The translations under genes were made by a program, and so were the position numbers. Positions 9,901 through 18,259 of a DNA stretch of 64,000 nucleotides are shown here, in pieces. The stretch lies in NCBI GenBank assembly GCA_963837025.1, contig CAWILT010000001.1:682001-746000 (forward strand), read 5' to 3'. The notes beneath the pieces were generated by a model, which was not told the DNA's origin, made no database searches, and saw nothing but the letters and a program-made list of their open reading frames with translations. The stretch's first letter is position 1, and the number at the start of each line of letters is the position of its first letter. This stretch comes from JALZUV01 sp963837025. GTDB taxonomy: Bacteria > Pseudomonadota > Alphaproteobacteria > Rickettsiales > JALZUV01.

Positions 9901-10293
9901 GATGTAATCGAATTTGATGCGGGCAATGGCTATGATATTTTACAGATAAGAAATGAAGCCTCAGGCTCTATTGACGATATTCTGCATAATAACCTTGATA
10001 AGCTTAAGAACTTCGAAATGATTGATCTTCGCGATGGAAATAACTCTAACCTCTCATTAACCAGTGCCCAAGTTAAGTTATTAACTGATGGCAACAATAT
10101 CTTACACATAGACGGTAATAAAAGTATTGATGGCAGCACTGGTGATACCTTTACCTTTGATAGAGATGATAATTATGAAAATACTGGCGAAGTTTTAAAT
10201 CTTTTCAATGATGGAAAAATGTTTTCAACCTACACAAACGGTGAAACAACCATCATGATATCGAACGATATTACAATTAATACCAGCCCTTAA
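6958..10293 (+). CDS. Large FecR-domain, RTX-like calcium-binding surface/secreted protein
   Basis: A 1111-residue acidic protein. Residues about 100-215 form a FecR-type domain (GIVEKIAGSVHVKRAG through VATIGIRGTTGG). A Glu-rich region follows (about 290-440), then a Gly/Asn linker (about 450-478) and a long C-terminal half with Asn/Asp/Thr-rich beta repeats. RTX-like nonapeptides are visible, for example GGGHDRIII, GGSGFDIIDF and GNNADNILIGGGGDNILDGG (about residues 744-922). There is no N-terminal signal peptide, as in type I secretion substrates that carry a C-terminal signal. The role is probably adhesin or surface-layer-like; no enzymatic domain is seen. No type I transporter lies in the window. 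The stop overlaps that of the opposing lipoprotein. Confidence 0.85.
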   Translation: MSELKLLHTNALSATQIAVDCSAMQGMCNLPLGNEMLDATFTKEGHDLLVQTQARLVIAENYFTHQTAPVLLSETGKKINGVTVENFIKSETYNEYAGPISAEPSIGIVEKIAGSVHVKRAGADIELKQGDAVFQNDVIETNGEGKISLTFNDNSVFTLGNNARMTLDSFVYDAETGDGSSSVNVIKGMFKFVSGEIAANNPGEMQVETPVATIGIRGTTGGGSVQGEGLDNDFYLEPNADGTVGWFDVITQAGTTSVNQPNTVVEVTSFTQAPSAPEFVAHEQIEIDFNQVIDFSTGGKYETREQSDAIDTGEQLQQDEAFEQVLENVEASDETIQTEDALTNEVTEGESEAEAETLEQIATTLSGEETDISESDKVNLTLESKQDGLKNDSAKIEKIFNNKLDIEKAQANELNHNADKAFEKPVQSVENFVTETRVDLVSKILNSQNSNPGNGNANSGNGNSGGNGNSGGNGNTSVPTNNTQIILEDKSALQTFENYASSEFKANLNYKNQLNFELKNSAGVNATDISAKEGINATFNNVTDLSFENKVTNTVDVVTIKGNSTGILTSGGNDIFRIGDGTNAVNTGTDTKGLTIKTEAGDTIILENNSLDSNIGDSVKLNLIHDGTGTSIIQTSYKFSDFDLTKNGNLNLNYLGNNIEISGKYEYHETTTFDFNQIGISKIADIRDLSKTDYETPEYLMTTNNVSVFDDTYTITRGQINTLDGNDTITLKALAIGNEDATVNAGGGHDRIIIENGAVDNAKIHGGSGFDIIDFSSITTGVTLDLNATNGVAKNIGGTNNDTIVSTLSGIEAFVFGSGADTINTVNNKSEYINGGGGGDTITGDALDFVSYATSTAVNIDLSKQTQESGGDANGDQLSGINNIIGSAQNDILIGNNADNILIGGGGDNILDGGIGTDTIDYSNHSTGIELNLINSTVRHHKTAVDTSNNIDIFNNIDNFNSIEKAIGTDFFDKMIIDAQNDVIEFDAGNGYDILQIRNEASGSIDDILHNNLDKLKNFEMIDLRDGNNSNLSLTSAQVKLLTDGNNILHIDGNKSIDGSTGDTFTFDRDDNYENTGEVLNLFNDGKMFSTYTNGETTIMISNDITINTSP
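8311..8389 (+). repeat. In-gene Gly/Asn/Ser tandem repeat
   Basis: Imperfect direct repeats of about 18 bases, GG(A/T)AA(C/T)GG(A/T)AATAGCGGT, encode GNGNSGG-type units inside the FecR/RTX gene. The repeats are in frame and multiples of three, so copy-number change would lengthen or shorten a flexible linker without breaking the frame. Confidence 0.8.
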
Positions 10294-10499
10294 ACGGTAA
10301 TATTTATCCCGTGATGGTTCATCAACCATTGCTGATCGGGCGTGCGCTTGGGGCCGCAAGGGCTGGTTTCTAAACCTACGCAAGGGCTGGTCATCTCAGG
10401 CGGATTATCCAAATCATCAATAAAATTACCAATAGGCGTGCAAGATGCCAGCATTACAGCAGCAAACAGTGCGCTAAAAATAAAATTCATCCGTTTCAT
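10290..10499 (-). CDS. Small lipoprotein at the end of the type IV secretion cluster
   Basis: A 69-residue protein with a basic start, hydrophobic segment FSALFAAVMLA and lipobox LASC (acylated Cys at about residue 20). The mature part is short, with two further Cys (SPCVG, SPCGP) and a QQWLMNHHG tail. It follows the last virB6 by 48 bases on the same strand. Size, lipidation and position recall VirB7-type lipoproteins, but I see no sequence signature that proves this. Its stop codon interlocks with that of the RTX-like gene (TTAA, four shared bases). Confidence 0.75.
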   Translation of the reverse strand: MKRMNFIFSALFAAVMLASCTPIGNFIDDLDNPPEMTSPCVGLETSPCGPKRTPDQQWLMNHHGINITV

Positions 10500-10547
10500 A
10501 CAGTTATAAATACAAGTTATAAGACCCTTAGGTCAAGCCTCATCCTA

Positions 10548-11849
10548 CTATAGTCCTTTATTTATAAAACCAATCGAATTACTCGCCATTTGTTCAGGCG
10601 TAAAGCCCCGCGATTTAAAGTATTGCTTCATCGACTCACCGCCGCTTGATAAGTTAATACCGCTTGCTGAAAGCTCGTTAGCGATACGAGGAACATATAA
10701 CTGATATTGCGCAGCCACATAGGAAGCTAATACAAAGAATAACACATCTTGAATATCAAGCGGGAATTGGTTGCTTTGGTTCAATCCATTTGCTGAATCC
10801 CTAAAACCCCATAATGTATAAAGGCCTTGTTTTAAACTAACCGTATCACCATTGGCGGCTTGCATGCTCATGGGCTGCCAAAAGAAAATTTCTGATGCGC
10901 CGCCACCTTCTGTACCTTTCATTGCCTCCCAACACCACTCTACCGTCATTAATTGGCCTAAAGATACCGTAACAATGGTGATGAAAAATGCTAAAAAGGC
11001 AAATAACAAAATGGGTTCCAGCGTAAACCCTACTACCATATTAATCCAGCCATCAAACAGCCCACGGGTTCGGCTGAATAATAGGCACACGAAAAAGATA
11101 GGCGCTAAGGCAAATAAGAACCACAAACCAACAATCGATTTAATGTAGGTAACCAGCGCCCCCAGCAAAGTCATAACAATATTAAACGCCCCTATAATAA
11201 GTAATATCCCCACAATGATGCCAAAGTTAGGAATGGCAAACACGCCGATTATGGTAATAAAAAACTGCGTTGAAACAATTTGCGCCATAGGATAATTAAA
11301 AACCACTAACGGGGCGCTTAAGTTTTTTGGTAATTCAACACTTTCTATATAGCTCCCCGTTAAACTTATGGCTGCCTGACCAGAGAAAACATTAACCAGC
11401 TCTACCATTGTATTAAAAAAGAAGTCACCAATAATTGAGTTGAAAAACTCCCAACCAGTGGGGCTTGTCATCGCAATGATAAACCCAATTTTAAAAATTA
11501 AACTAATAATCACACCAGGTTTAAAATCTTGTAATTTAAATAATATCATTACCCCATAGATCGTCACTGCCAGTAAAATCGCTGCATCACGAATTTGAAT
11601 AAAAACCGACCCTGGTTTAATAATTTCAGTATAGAGTGTTTTACTTGTTTGCTGTAACAACCCAACAATAGTTTCCACTATGGATGTTACAATACGCTCA
11701 CCTGCTCCACCCGCAGGCCCGTTAAATTGACCAACACAGTCAGGGGTTTGAATTTGTTGCGCAAATGCAAATTCTGGCAATAGAAGCACCCCAATCCCAG
11801 CCAATAAAAAAATAGTTAGTTTTAAATAATTTATTGAATATGCCATCAT
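10548..11849 (-). CDS. virB6: VirB6/TrbL-like type IV secretion inner-membrane protein (third copy)
   Basis: Polytopic inner-membrane channel component of a VirB-type type IV secretion system, 433 residues from the ATG at 11849. The upstream gene stops one base before this ATG, so coupling is likely; a start at 11885 would overlap it. It begins with a hydrophobic segment ending FAFAQQ that looks like a signal peptide. A hydrophilic loop with Cys follows, then at least six membrane spans (AILLAVTIYGVMILF, VISLIFKIGFIIAM, FFITIIGVFAIPNFGIIVGILLIIGAF, SIVGLWFLFALAPIFFVCLLF, LEPILLFAFLAFFITIVTV). Shortest of the three paralogues here. Confidence 0.87.
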   Translation of the reverse strand: MMAYSINYLKLTIFLLAGIGVLLLPEFAFAQQIQTPDCVGQFNGPAGGAGERIVTSIVETIVGLLQQTSKTLYTEIIKPGSVFIQIRDAAILLAVTIYGVMILFKLQDFKPGVIISLIFKIGFIIAMTSPTGWEFFNSIIGDFFFNTMVELVNVFSGQAAISLTGSYIESVELPKNLSAPLVVFNYPMAQIVSTQFFITIIGVFAIPNFGIIVGILLIIGAFNIVMTLLGALVTYIKSIVGLWFLFALAPIFFVCLLFSRTRGLFDGWINMVVGFTLEPILLFAFLAFFITIVTVSLGQLMTVEWCWEAMKGTEGGGASEIFFWQPMSMQAANGDTVSLKQGLYTLWGFRDSANGLNQSNQFPLDIQDVLFFVLASYVAAQYQLYVPRIANELSASGINLSSGGESMKQYFKSRGFTPEQMASNSIGFINKGL

Positions 11850-11850
11850 C

Positions 11851-13671
11851 TTATCTCGACCTACTATTATTTCTAAACATTCCACTAATTCGTTCCATTG
11901 GGCCTAAATTCGGATCAACCGAAGCCTTAGTCCAATTATTATCCATTTGTATTAATCCTGATTTGATGGTGTTCATTAATCCGCCACCCTCACCCGATGC
12001 ACTTTCCATAACCGACCCGCTTAAGCCTATATAACCCGTAATGGTTTGCGCAATCGATTCAATTTTATTCATAATTCCATAAAGCATGCTCGCGAGCACA
12101 AATAAGGCAAATGAAGCAATAATTAACTGAGTTACAACCCTCTCTTGTGCATCTTCTGGCGACTCTCCAGGCTCTGCTAATTCAGTAAAATCAACAAAAT
12201 AGAAAGTTGGAATATAAGAGTTAACTTTGTTTTCCAAATAATCATTAAAAAAATCAATATCAATAAATGAATTTGCGGCACCACAAGCAATCCTAACCAT
12301 TTTATTATATTGAGGATCATCTGGCCCTCGCCTTAGAACTTCTTTGGCTTCATCAGCAAGTGATGGCGTAACATAACCTACAGCAACCTCTACTCCATCT
12401 TTTGCCAGTTCAAAACCTGCTTCTATAAAATTACGAAAAAATCCCTTATCACCACAATATATTCTAAATTGATTGGCAACCATGCCTTCACCGCGTAAAG
12501 AAAATTTAAAAAATTCGCTGGGTTCCGCTTGCTTTATAAATTTATTCACATGAGCAATTTGTTGCGGCATAAACCAAGTTTTATCAAGCTCAATAATATC
12601 ATGTATTGGCCTGATTACTTGGTCATTTACAACGGCGTTATATTGCACCCGATGTGTGCTGCCCTGATAAATAAGGGTGTTAAGAGCCGTTAAAGCAAAA
12701 AATGTAAATCCTATTGTTATCGCAGGGGCAAGTACAGTGGCGGTTACCTTGCCCAACCAGCGTCTGAAAAAATATTGTTCGGTTGCTTTGAAAAAACTGC
12801 CTAACAAAACAATAGGCAGCATCATCATCATTAGCGATAAAGCCCCATATGCCATGACTAACATAGTTGTTACGCGTAACATAAATAATAATATTGCGGT
12901 AAATGTAGTGATAATCAGCATGCTTAAATGCACACCCATGGTGCCCGAAAATGCTGTGGATGATATGAGAGCAAGCATGCCTGCGCGTACATCATCAATT
13001 TGGGTTAAACCGTATAATTTGCCAAATAAGCAATCCATCCAATCCAAAATGGCAATCCATTTATAATCTCCAAACTGATCGAAATCCAAAGTATCATCAG
13101 TTTTGAATAAATTTTCGCACATTGTGCTGACAGCCCCCGTTTTTGAGAACCCAACCGATGCTGCCTTGGCGACTAAAAAGATTAATTCATCCGTAACATC
13201 ATATAAAAAACTAGCTATTGCAGGTAAGTTTTCATAAGCCAGCATCACTGCACCTAACCTTACAACAAAAATCATAACCTCAACTTTAACGTTGCGGAAC
13301 ATGCCGCCCACCGCTTTCATGCCCATCATTATCGTCGCTAACAATGCAACGGCGTAAAATGCGGTGTCTAAATAATTTTCTACCGCTAACAACAGTGTTT
13401 TTGTTGCTTCTTCCAACATAATGCGCATGCAATAGGTAAATCGAGCTGAGTATTTATCCTTCCAAGTATGCCCATTTAATTGCATGAATGTTGGAGCAAA
13501 TTTTAAACATCTATTGGTATCAAAACCAAAAGTATTGGGACTAACTGTACTCATATATGTTACAGCCGGATCATTGGCATTTTGCGCTAAAGCGTCAGTG
13601 CTGCCAAAGGGCATAAAAATGAATGAAGCATAAATGCTGATGAAACATAAAAAAAGGTGCTTATATTTCAT
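11851..13671 (-). CDS. virB6: VirB6/TrbL-like type IV secretion inner-membrane protein (second copy)
   Basis: A 606-residue VirB6-family membrane protein. It has an N-terminal signal-like segment ending DALAQ and a soluble stretch with Cys pairs. Membrane spans follow (AVALLATIMMGMKAVG, MLIITTFTAILLFMLRVTTMLVMAYGALSLMMMMLPIVLLGSFF, TVLAPAITIGFTFFALTAL), then a periplasmic-like insertion of about 150 residues and a last span LIIASFALFVLASMLYGIM. Its ATG overlaps the stop of the previous virB6 (ATGA). VirB6 forms the inner-membrane pore region with VirB3, VirB8 and VirB4; Rickettsiales typically encode several enlarged copies in a row. Confidence 0.87.
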   Translation of the reverse strand: MKYKHLFLCFISIYASFIFMPFGSTDALAQNANDPAVTYMSTVSPNTFGFDTNRCLKFAPTFMQLNGHTWKDKYSARFTYCMRIMLEEATKTLLLAVENYLDTAFYAVALLATIMMGMKAVGGMFRNVKVEVMIFVVRLGAVMLAYENLPAIASFLYDVTDELIFLVAKAASVGFSKTGAVSTMCENLFKTDDTLDFDQFGDYKWIAILDWMDCLFGKLYGLTQIDDVRAGMLALISSTAFSGTMGVHLSMLIITTFTAILLFMLRVTTMLVMAYGALSLMMMMLPIVLLGSFFKATEQYFFRRWLGKVTATVLAPAITIGFTFFALTALNTLIYQGSTHRVQYNAVVNDQVIRPIHDIIELDKTWFMPQQIAHVNKFIKQAEPSEFFKFSLRGEGMVANQFRIYCGDKGFFRNFIEAGFELAKDGVEVAVGYVTPSLADEAKEVLRRGPDDPQYNKMVRIACGAANSFIDIDFFNDYLENKVNSYIPTFYFVDFTELAEPGESPEDAQERVVTQLIIASFALFVLASMLYGIMNKIESIAQTITGYIGLSGSVMESASGEGGGLMNTIKSGLIQMDNNWTKASVDPNLGPMERISGMFRNNSRSR

Positions 13672-15374
13672 CGCGTAGCACTTTTCGCTAATTCGCTCAT
13701 TGTTTGCTTAATGGCGTCATCATACATCCCTGTTTCAGACCCTCTGCGAGCTGCTTCTTTGCTGCCCTCCAAGCCTTTGCGAATAAAGCTTTCGCCAATC
13801 ATGGTTTGTGCCGTTACACCACCAAATGCACGCATTCGCTGGGTAACCAAATCTTCCGTCATTTGCGGTATAGCATGCATGATATTATATAAAATAAACA
13901 ATAAGATACAGCTTGAAACAATTTGCAGTAAAATATTTGTTATCCAATGATCTTCAGCACTTACTGATATTTTGTTTTGATCACCATTTTCATCTAAAAC
14001 CGGTTTATTATTGCTATCAACTTCCAAAACAACACCTTCTTTAAGATTAAAACTATCTTTCGCTTTGGAAATATCCATTTTACTAACGAGTAATCCTTTA
14101 TCATAAGATGTGTTATCCCTAACCACTTCTTTAACGGTAATGCCACCTATTCCCGTGGTTCCATCACCAATGTTAATGGCGTCACTTTCATTCTGATTTG
14201 GGGTATATGTCCCTGGGTCTGTAGTTGCACTCATATCCAAAATAGGCTTTTTAACAATTGCCTGCGTCCAATCATTCGTGCCGCTGAAAGCACTATTGAC
14301 GCGCGTTCTTACTGCATCACCAAATGACATCGGTGTGCTAATGGTTCTACCTGCAATTGCTGAATATAAAGATGTAGGCCCTACAAATATGGCAAAATTA
14401 ATGGCTATCAACATGATAATGGAGAATAAAACCAGCAGCATAGGTTGCAGCATGTAAGCAATTAAAAGCTGGAACCACACAATAAAGCGCTTTGTTGTTT
14501 GCCCAAAAAATATCATGGGAATGAAGATGGGAGCTAAAAGATAAATAAATGATATGCCGATGACAGCCATTAAATAACTATATACCAACCGCATGCATAA
14601 CAATAAAATGGTGACCACAATATAGCCAATACCAAAAAAGATTGCTGTGCCCACACCAAATACAAAAAGCCAGCTTGTCATAAAGCCAATTATGCCGGCA
14701 ATTAAAAAACCGCCTACAAGACCTACCGAGCCACCCGACCCAGATTTAAGGCTTATAAAGCCAGTCAGCTTGCTAAACATACAATCCCATTGTGCCCAAA
14801 TATTAGCGCTCACACCACTGCCACACATATCAATTAAACCATCACTAACACCCATCATTAGGTTTACAAGATCACCTAACGATTTGATTACCTCTAAGTA
14901 TATTAACTGAAAATTGCCAAACACCAGTGACACAGCGCCAATTTTGATAAGTAACAAAAAGGCTTCCTTAGGAAGACTATAAAAAGTTCCCATGATTAAA
15001 TTAACGCCAAATAGGACAAGTGCAGCTAAGATAGAACCATATAAAAGCGCATTATAAAACTTACCATAAGGAGTACTTGGCTCCATTAAAGTCGCAATAG
15101 CCTTTGGAATAAGGCCATGACTCTCAGAGGTAAAACATTGTATAATACGTTCAATCCAAGCGCCTTCGGCACAAGGACAAACAGATCCGCCACCATAGGC
15201 AATTTCATCTAAAAATCCTGGCTTTTCAGGGCTACTCATTAATGCCCTGCAACCTGCCTCATCCGCTACTCTATTATACTTAATATCATTAGGATGTATA
15301 CGTTGAGCCAAACTATCATCTGCGCCTGCAAAGAGCATGAAGCAAGATAATAAAAACACCCAAGCAAATTTCAT
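13668..15374 (-). CDS. virB6: VirB6/TrbL-like type IV secretion inner-membrane protein (first copy)
   Basis: A 568-residue VirB6-family protein with a signal-like start ending DDSLAQ. Spans include LYGSILAALVLFGVNLIMG, EAFLLLIKIGAVSLVFGNF, FLIAGIIGFMTSWLFVFGVG, IVVTILLLCMRLVYSYLMAVIG, FIYLLAPIFIPMIFF and MLQPMLLVLFSIIMLIAINFAIF. A hydrophilic region of about 130 residues follows, then a final span ILLQIVSSCILLFILY and a charged tail. It starts at the virB4 stop (TAATG, one shared base) and overlaps the next virB6 by four. The three copies differ strongly in sequence and length, so they are old paralogues rather than recent duplicates. Confidence 0.88.
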   Translation of the reverse strand: MKFAWVFLLSCFMLFAGADDSLAQRIHPNDIKYNRVADEAGCRALMSSPEKPGFLDEIAYGGGSVCPCAEGAWIERIIQCFTSESHGLIPKAIATLMEPSTPYGKFYNALLYGSILAALVLFGVNLIMGTFYSLPKEAFLLLIKIGAVSLVFGNFQLIYLEVIKSLGDLVNLMMGVSDGLIDMCGSGVSANIWAQWDCMFSKLTGFISLKSGSGGSVGLVGGFLIAGIIGFMTSWLFVFGVGTAIFFGIGYIVVTILLLCMRLVYSYLMAVIGISFIYLLAPIFIPMIFFGQTTKRFIVWFQLLIAYMLQPMLLVLFSIIMLIAINFAIFVGPTSLYSAIAGRTISTPMSFGDAVRTRVNSAFSGTNDWTQAIVKKPILDMSATTDPGTYTPNQNESDAINIGDGTTGIGGITVKEVVRDNTSYDKGLLVSKMDISKAKDSFNLKEGVVLEVDSNNKPVLDENGDQNKISVSAEDHWITNILLQIVSSCILLFILYNIMHAIPQMTEDLVTQRMRAFGGVTAQTMIGESFIRKGLEGSKEAARRGSETGMYDDAIKQTMSELAKSATR

Positions 15375-17791
15375 TATTTAAACGACACTTTTTTGAGCCT
15401 GCGTTGAAATTCAGGTAAGAATATTTCGGGATCATCGCCGACATCTTCACGCACCTTATCCAATATACGCACCGTATCGGCGCGAGCAGATAGCACATTT
15501 ATTTCTTCATCCATTCCGCCCAAATCAATACGTGCAATAACCACGTCCTTGCCCTGCTTTAAAAGGAAATAACGGCTGGATGGATCCGTCGATTTTAGTA
15601 AGTTAAACTCCCTGTCACTTAACATAAACGCCTTTTGATAAGCATCGGTTGCTTTAGGGTTAGGCAAGAATATTTGGGTGGCAGTTTGTTGAATTAATGT
15701 GTCCGAAATTGCGCTTTTGGTTGCATCTTCAACACTTTGCGTTGCAAATACCACCATCGCATTCAGCTTACGCATGGTTTTAAGCCAATCTTTAATTTTG
15801 CCTGCAAAAATCGGATTATCAATTAAAGCCCATGCTTCATCCAACACTACGATGGTCGGCGTGCCATCGAGTGATAAATTTATTTTATGGAATAAATAAA
15901 GCAACACAGGCGCCAATGATGCTTTATCAGATAGCACCTCACCCATTTCAAAACCAAAGGTTGTATGAGTTGAAAAATCGAGTGAATCATAGGGGTTATC
16001 AAATAAGCGTGCATAGCGGCCATCGCCATACCATGGCTTCAAACGCGAGGCAATAGAGCCTGCTTTTTCAACCCCTAAAAATGCCGATAGATTGCGCAGC
16101 ATACGATCTTTTTTTGCTAATTTAAAATTACCATTTACCGCTTCATTAATCTGCTCCACCTCTTCCGGCTCAAGCGATCGATCTTGTGGTTGCACAAGTG
16201 CTGTCAGCCACTCAGCGATAAAGTTGCGATTTTCATTTGTGTCAGCCAAATGCAGCGGATTAAATCCACAACGCTCCGATGGCTCAATTATACTATACGA
16301 TCCACCGATTGCGCGCACAAAAATTTCCGCGCCCCTATCTTTATCGAACATAAATAAGCGGCAATTAAACTTTTGCGCTTGAGCACATAAAAAATTCATG
16401 AGCACCGTTTTACCCGCACCCGTGGGCCCTATAATGGTGGTATGCCCCACATCACGCGAATGAAAATTAAAGAAATAGGGCGTGCCCGATGTGGTATCAA
16501 ACACTGTCACCGCATCGCCCCAATGGTTATTTTTAATTTTACCAATGGGGTAATTATGCAGCGAAACAAAGCCAGCCAAATTCATGGTACTAATCTTTGA
16601 AGCACGGCCAATAAAACTGAAATTCGCGGGCAGTTGCGCCCAATAGGCTTGCTCTAAAATCAATTTTTCTCGTGTTGGGCTAATGCCAATATTGACCATT
16701 TCACTAATTGCCAGCGCCAATGAATCTTCTAAAGCGGTTAGATTTTCGTCAATCACCATTACACTGCATTGATGATCGCCAAACGCTACATGTCCACTCA
16801 TCGCCATGTCTAGCGCGGCATTAATTTCATGCACTTGGCTCTTCGCTGCATCTTCGGCTGAGGCCATACGGTTTTGCTGCGTTCGCATTTTACCAATCGC
16901 CACGGTGCGATTGATAAACGAAAATGACTGGCTAATAATAAATTCAAACGGTAGCTGCAAATACGCATCGAGCATCCCTGCTGAGGTTGCCGGCGCATAT
17001 TCTTTGACACTAATAATACCTGCATAACGCGTTTTTGATAGCCCGCGCATTTCAATTGCACGACTGCCAAAATACATGCGTTGCGTTGATAAATAATGCG
17101 AAATGTCGATGGTTGGCACCAACATTTGCTGGCGTTGCCCACCATTAACCAACATACCCAAAAATTGTAACGGCTGCGAAAGCACACCATGTTGCGTATT
17201 AACGCAAGTCAATAAACGCGGATTATAATCGCGCAAACTCGCCATTAACCGATGGATAACTTCTTTTAATTCTTTATGAGCCTCACGCTTTTTTTCACGA
17301 CGCTGATTTTCATCTACAGAGGTTGAAAGCGTGTTGAGAAAATAGGAAAGTTTGCTCCACCCCTCGGTATCTTCACGATGCACTACCGTAATATAAAGCT
17401 CATTAACGAATGATTCATGCTTGCCGTGCTTTTGTCGCCAACCTTCATTCAATTTATCAGCAAAATCATTTACAAATTCACCACCAGGGTAAGCACTTTT
17501 TTTGCGCCTAACCGTATGAAACCACACCGCAAAATTACCATTCGACAAACTTTTTAATAACGAATTGCGAACATTCTTTTTCATGTCCACATCTTCATCA
17601 TCAGCCGTTTCAAACGACCAACCATCTAAACAGATAGTTTGCAAAAACTCACCGTCTTTGGTGATAATCGTCTCTTTATCGAAATGATGCTCATATGGAA
17701 TAAATTCAGCAACTGAAACTTCGCGCTTAGAATAGCCCGCATTTGTCACCTTACGGCGACTAAAATGCATATATTCATCAAACGCTTTCAT
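15374..17791 (-). CDS. virB4: Type IV secretion ATPase VirB4
   Basis: The cytoplasmic energy-supplying ATPase of VirB-type type IV secretion, 805 residues, the usual VirB4 length. The N-terminal domain (about 1-420) includes the CagE/TrbE/VirB region. The C-terminal ATPase domain has Walker A GPTGAGKT (455-462), Walker B VVLDEAW (D651, E652) and the following NPIFAGKIKDWLKTMRKLN and FATQSVEDA segments typical of the family. All motifs are intact, so the ATPase should be active. It lies 12 bases after virB3 and is coupled to virB6. No relaxase or coupling protein gene lies nearby, which favours effector or DNA exchange over a local conjugative element. Confidence 0.97.
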   Translation of the reverse strand: MKAFDEYMHFSRRKVTNAGYSKREVSVAEFIPYEHHFDKETIITKDGEFLQTICLDGWSFETADDEDVDMKKNVRNSLLKSLSNGNFAVWFHTVRRKKSAYPGGEFVNDFADKLNEGWRQKHGKHESFVNELYITVVHREDTEGWSKLSYFLNTLSTSVDENQRREKKREAHKELKEVIHRLMASLRDYNPRLLTCVNTQHGVLSQPLQFLGMLVNGGQRQQMLVPTIDISHYLSTQRMYFGSRAIEMRGLSKTRYAGIISVKEYAPATSAGMLDAYLQLPFEFIISQSFSFINRTVAIGKMRTQQNRMASAEDAAKSQVHEINAALDMAMSGHVAFGDHQCSVMVIDENLTALEDSLALAISEMVNIGISPTREKLILEQAYWAQLPANFSFIGRASKISTMNLAGFVSLHNYPIGKIKNNHWGDAVTVFDTTSGTPYFFNFHSRDVGHTTIIGPTGAGKTVLMNFLCAQAQKFNCRLFMFDKDRGAEIFVRAIGGSYSIIEPSERCGFNPLHLADTNENRNFIAEWLTALVQPQDRSLEPEEVEQINEAVNGNFKLAKKDRMLRNLSAFLGVEKAGSIASRLKPWYGDGRYARLFDNPYDSLDFSTHTTFGFEMGEVLSDKASLAPVLLYLFHKINLSLDGTPTIVVLDEAWALIDNPIFAGKIKDWLKTMRKLNAMVVFATQSVEDATKSAISDTLIQQTATQIFLPNPKATDAYQKAFMLSDREFNLLKSTDPSSRYFLLKQGKDVVIARIDLGGMDEEINVLSARADTVRILDKVREDVGDDPEIFLPEFQRRLKKVSFK

Positions 17792-17803
17792 ATTTTATCT
17801 ACC

Positions 17804-18109
17804 TTAAAACACATCATAAGAATTGGTATTTTTATGAAATCCGCGATTGACGCAACGCGTGCCTTTTGACATGCGTAAAATAAACAACTCTACCGCCCGC
17901 GGTTCATTCATGCAGAGCATAAAACCGATACCATGAATAATGGGCGCTGCCACAAGCAATACGACAAAGTTACTTGTCCAAATAAACGCTAATAAGCAAA
18001 ATGATGCATTTACTACAAAATACATATAACTTACCCCCGCAACCATAGGCGGTCTTGCCAATCCTTGGAAAAGTGCATCGGTGCGCAATCTGCCGTTATT
18101 TTCAGCCAT
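17804..18109 (-). CDS. virB3: Type IV secretion protein VirB3
   Basis: A 101-residue inner-membrane protein. The N-terminal LFQGLARPPMVAGV matches the conserved VirB3 LxRP start. Two hydrophobic spans follow (YMYFVVNASFCLLAFIW and FVVLLVAAPIIHGIGFML), then the conserved MNEPRAVELFILRM tail. VirB3 binds VirB4 and helps to anchor it at the membrane; virB3-virB4-virB6 is the standard order. GAGGG lies six bases before the ATG. Confidence 0.95.
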   Translation of the reverse strand: MAENNGRLRTDALFQGLARPPMVAGVSYMYFVVNASFCLLAFIWTSNFVVLLVAAPIIHGIGFMLCMNEPRAVELFILRMSKGTRCVNRGFHKNTNSYDVF

Positions 18110-18259
18110 TTTCTACCCTCGCTTTTCTTTTTGTTAGAATACAGAATAACAGATGTTTATTGCAGTTTTTTGACGTAAGACGAAGAAATTACGTTTCTTT
18201 TGAGTTGCATGAGTGTGATGCAGCAACGATTAAGTCCAATTCATCGCAAATACAGCGGT
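18110..18259. other. Longest intergenic gap: dnaE end to virB3 start
   Basis: This 150-base gap must hold the 3' end of the dnaE transcript and probably the promoter of the vir run. Two weak inverted repeats are visible: ACGTAA/TTACGT (18173-18194) and GTTGC/GCAAC (18204-18227). Neither has a T-run on the minus strand, so neither is a convincing dnaE terminator. No clear sigma-70 promoter is seen. Confidence 0.4.

Noticed and set aside
10290..18109. The vir genes as part of an integrative conjugative element
   Set aside because: No relaxase, coupling protein, integrase, tRNA target or flanking repeat is seen within the window.
18173..18227. Two inverted repeats considered as the dnaE terminator
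   Set aside because: On the minus strand neither is followed by a T-run, and the stems are only five or six bases.
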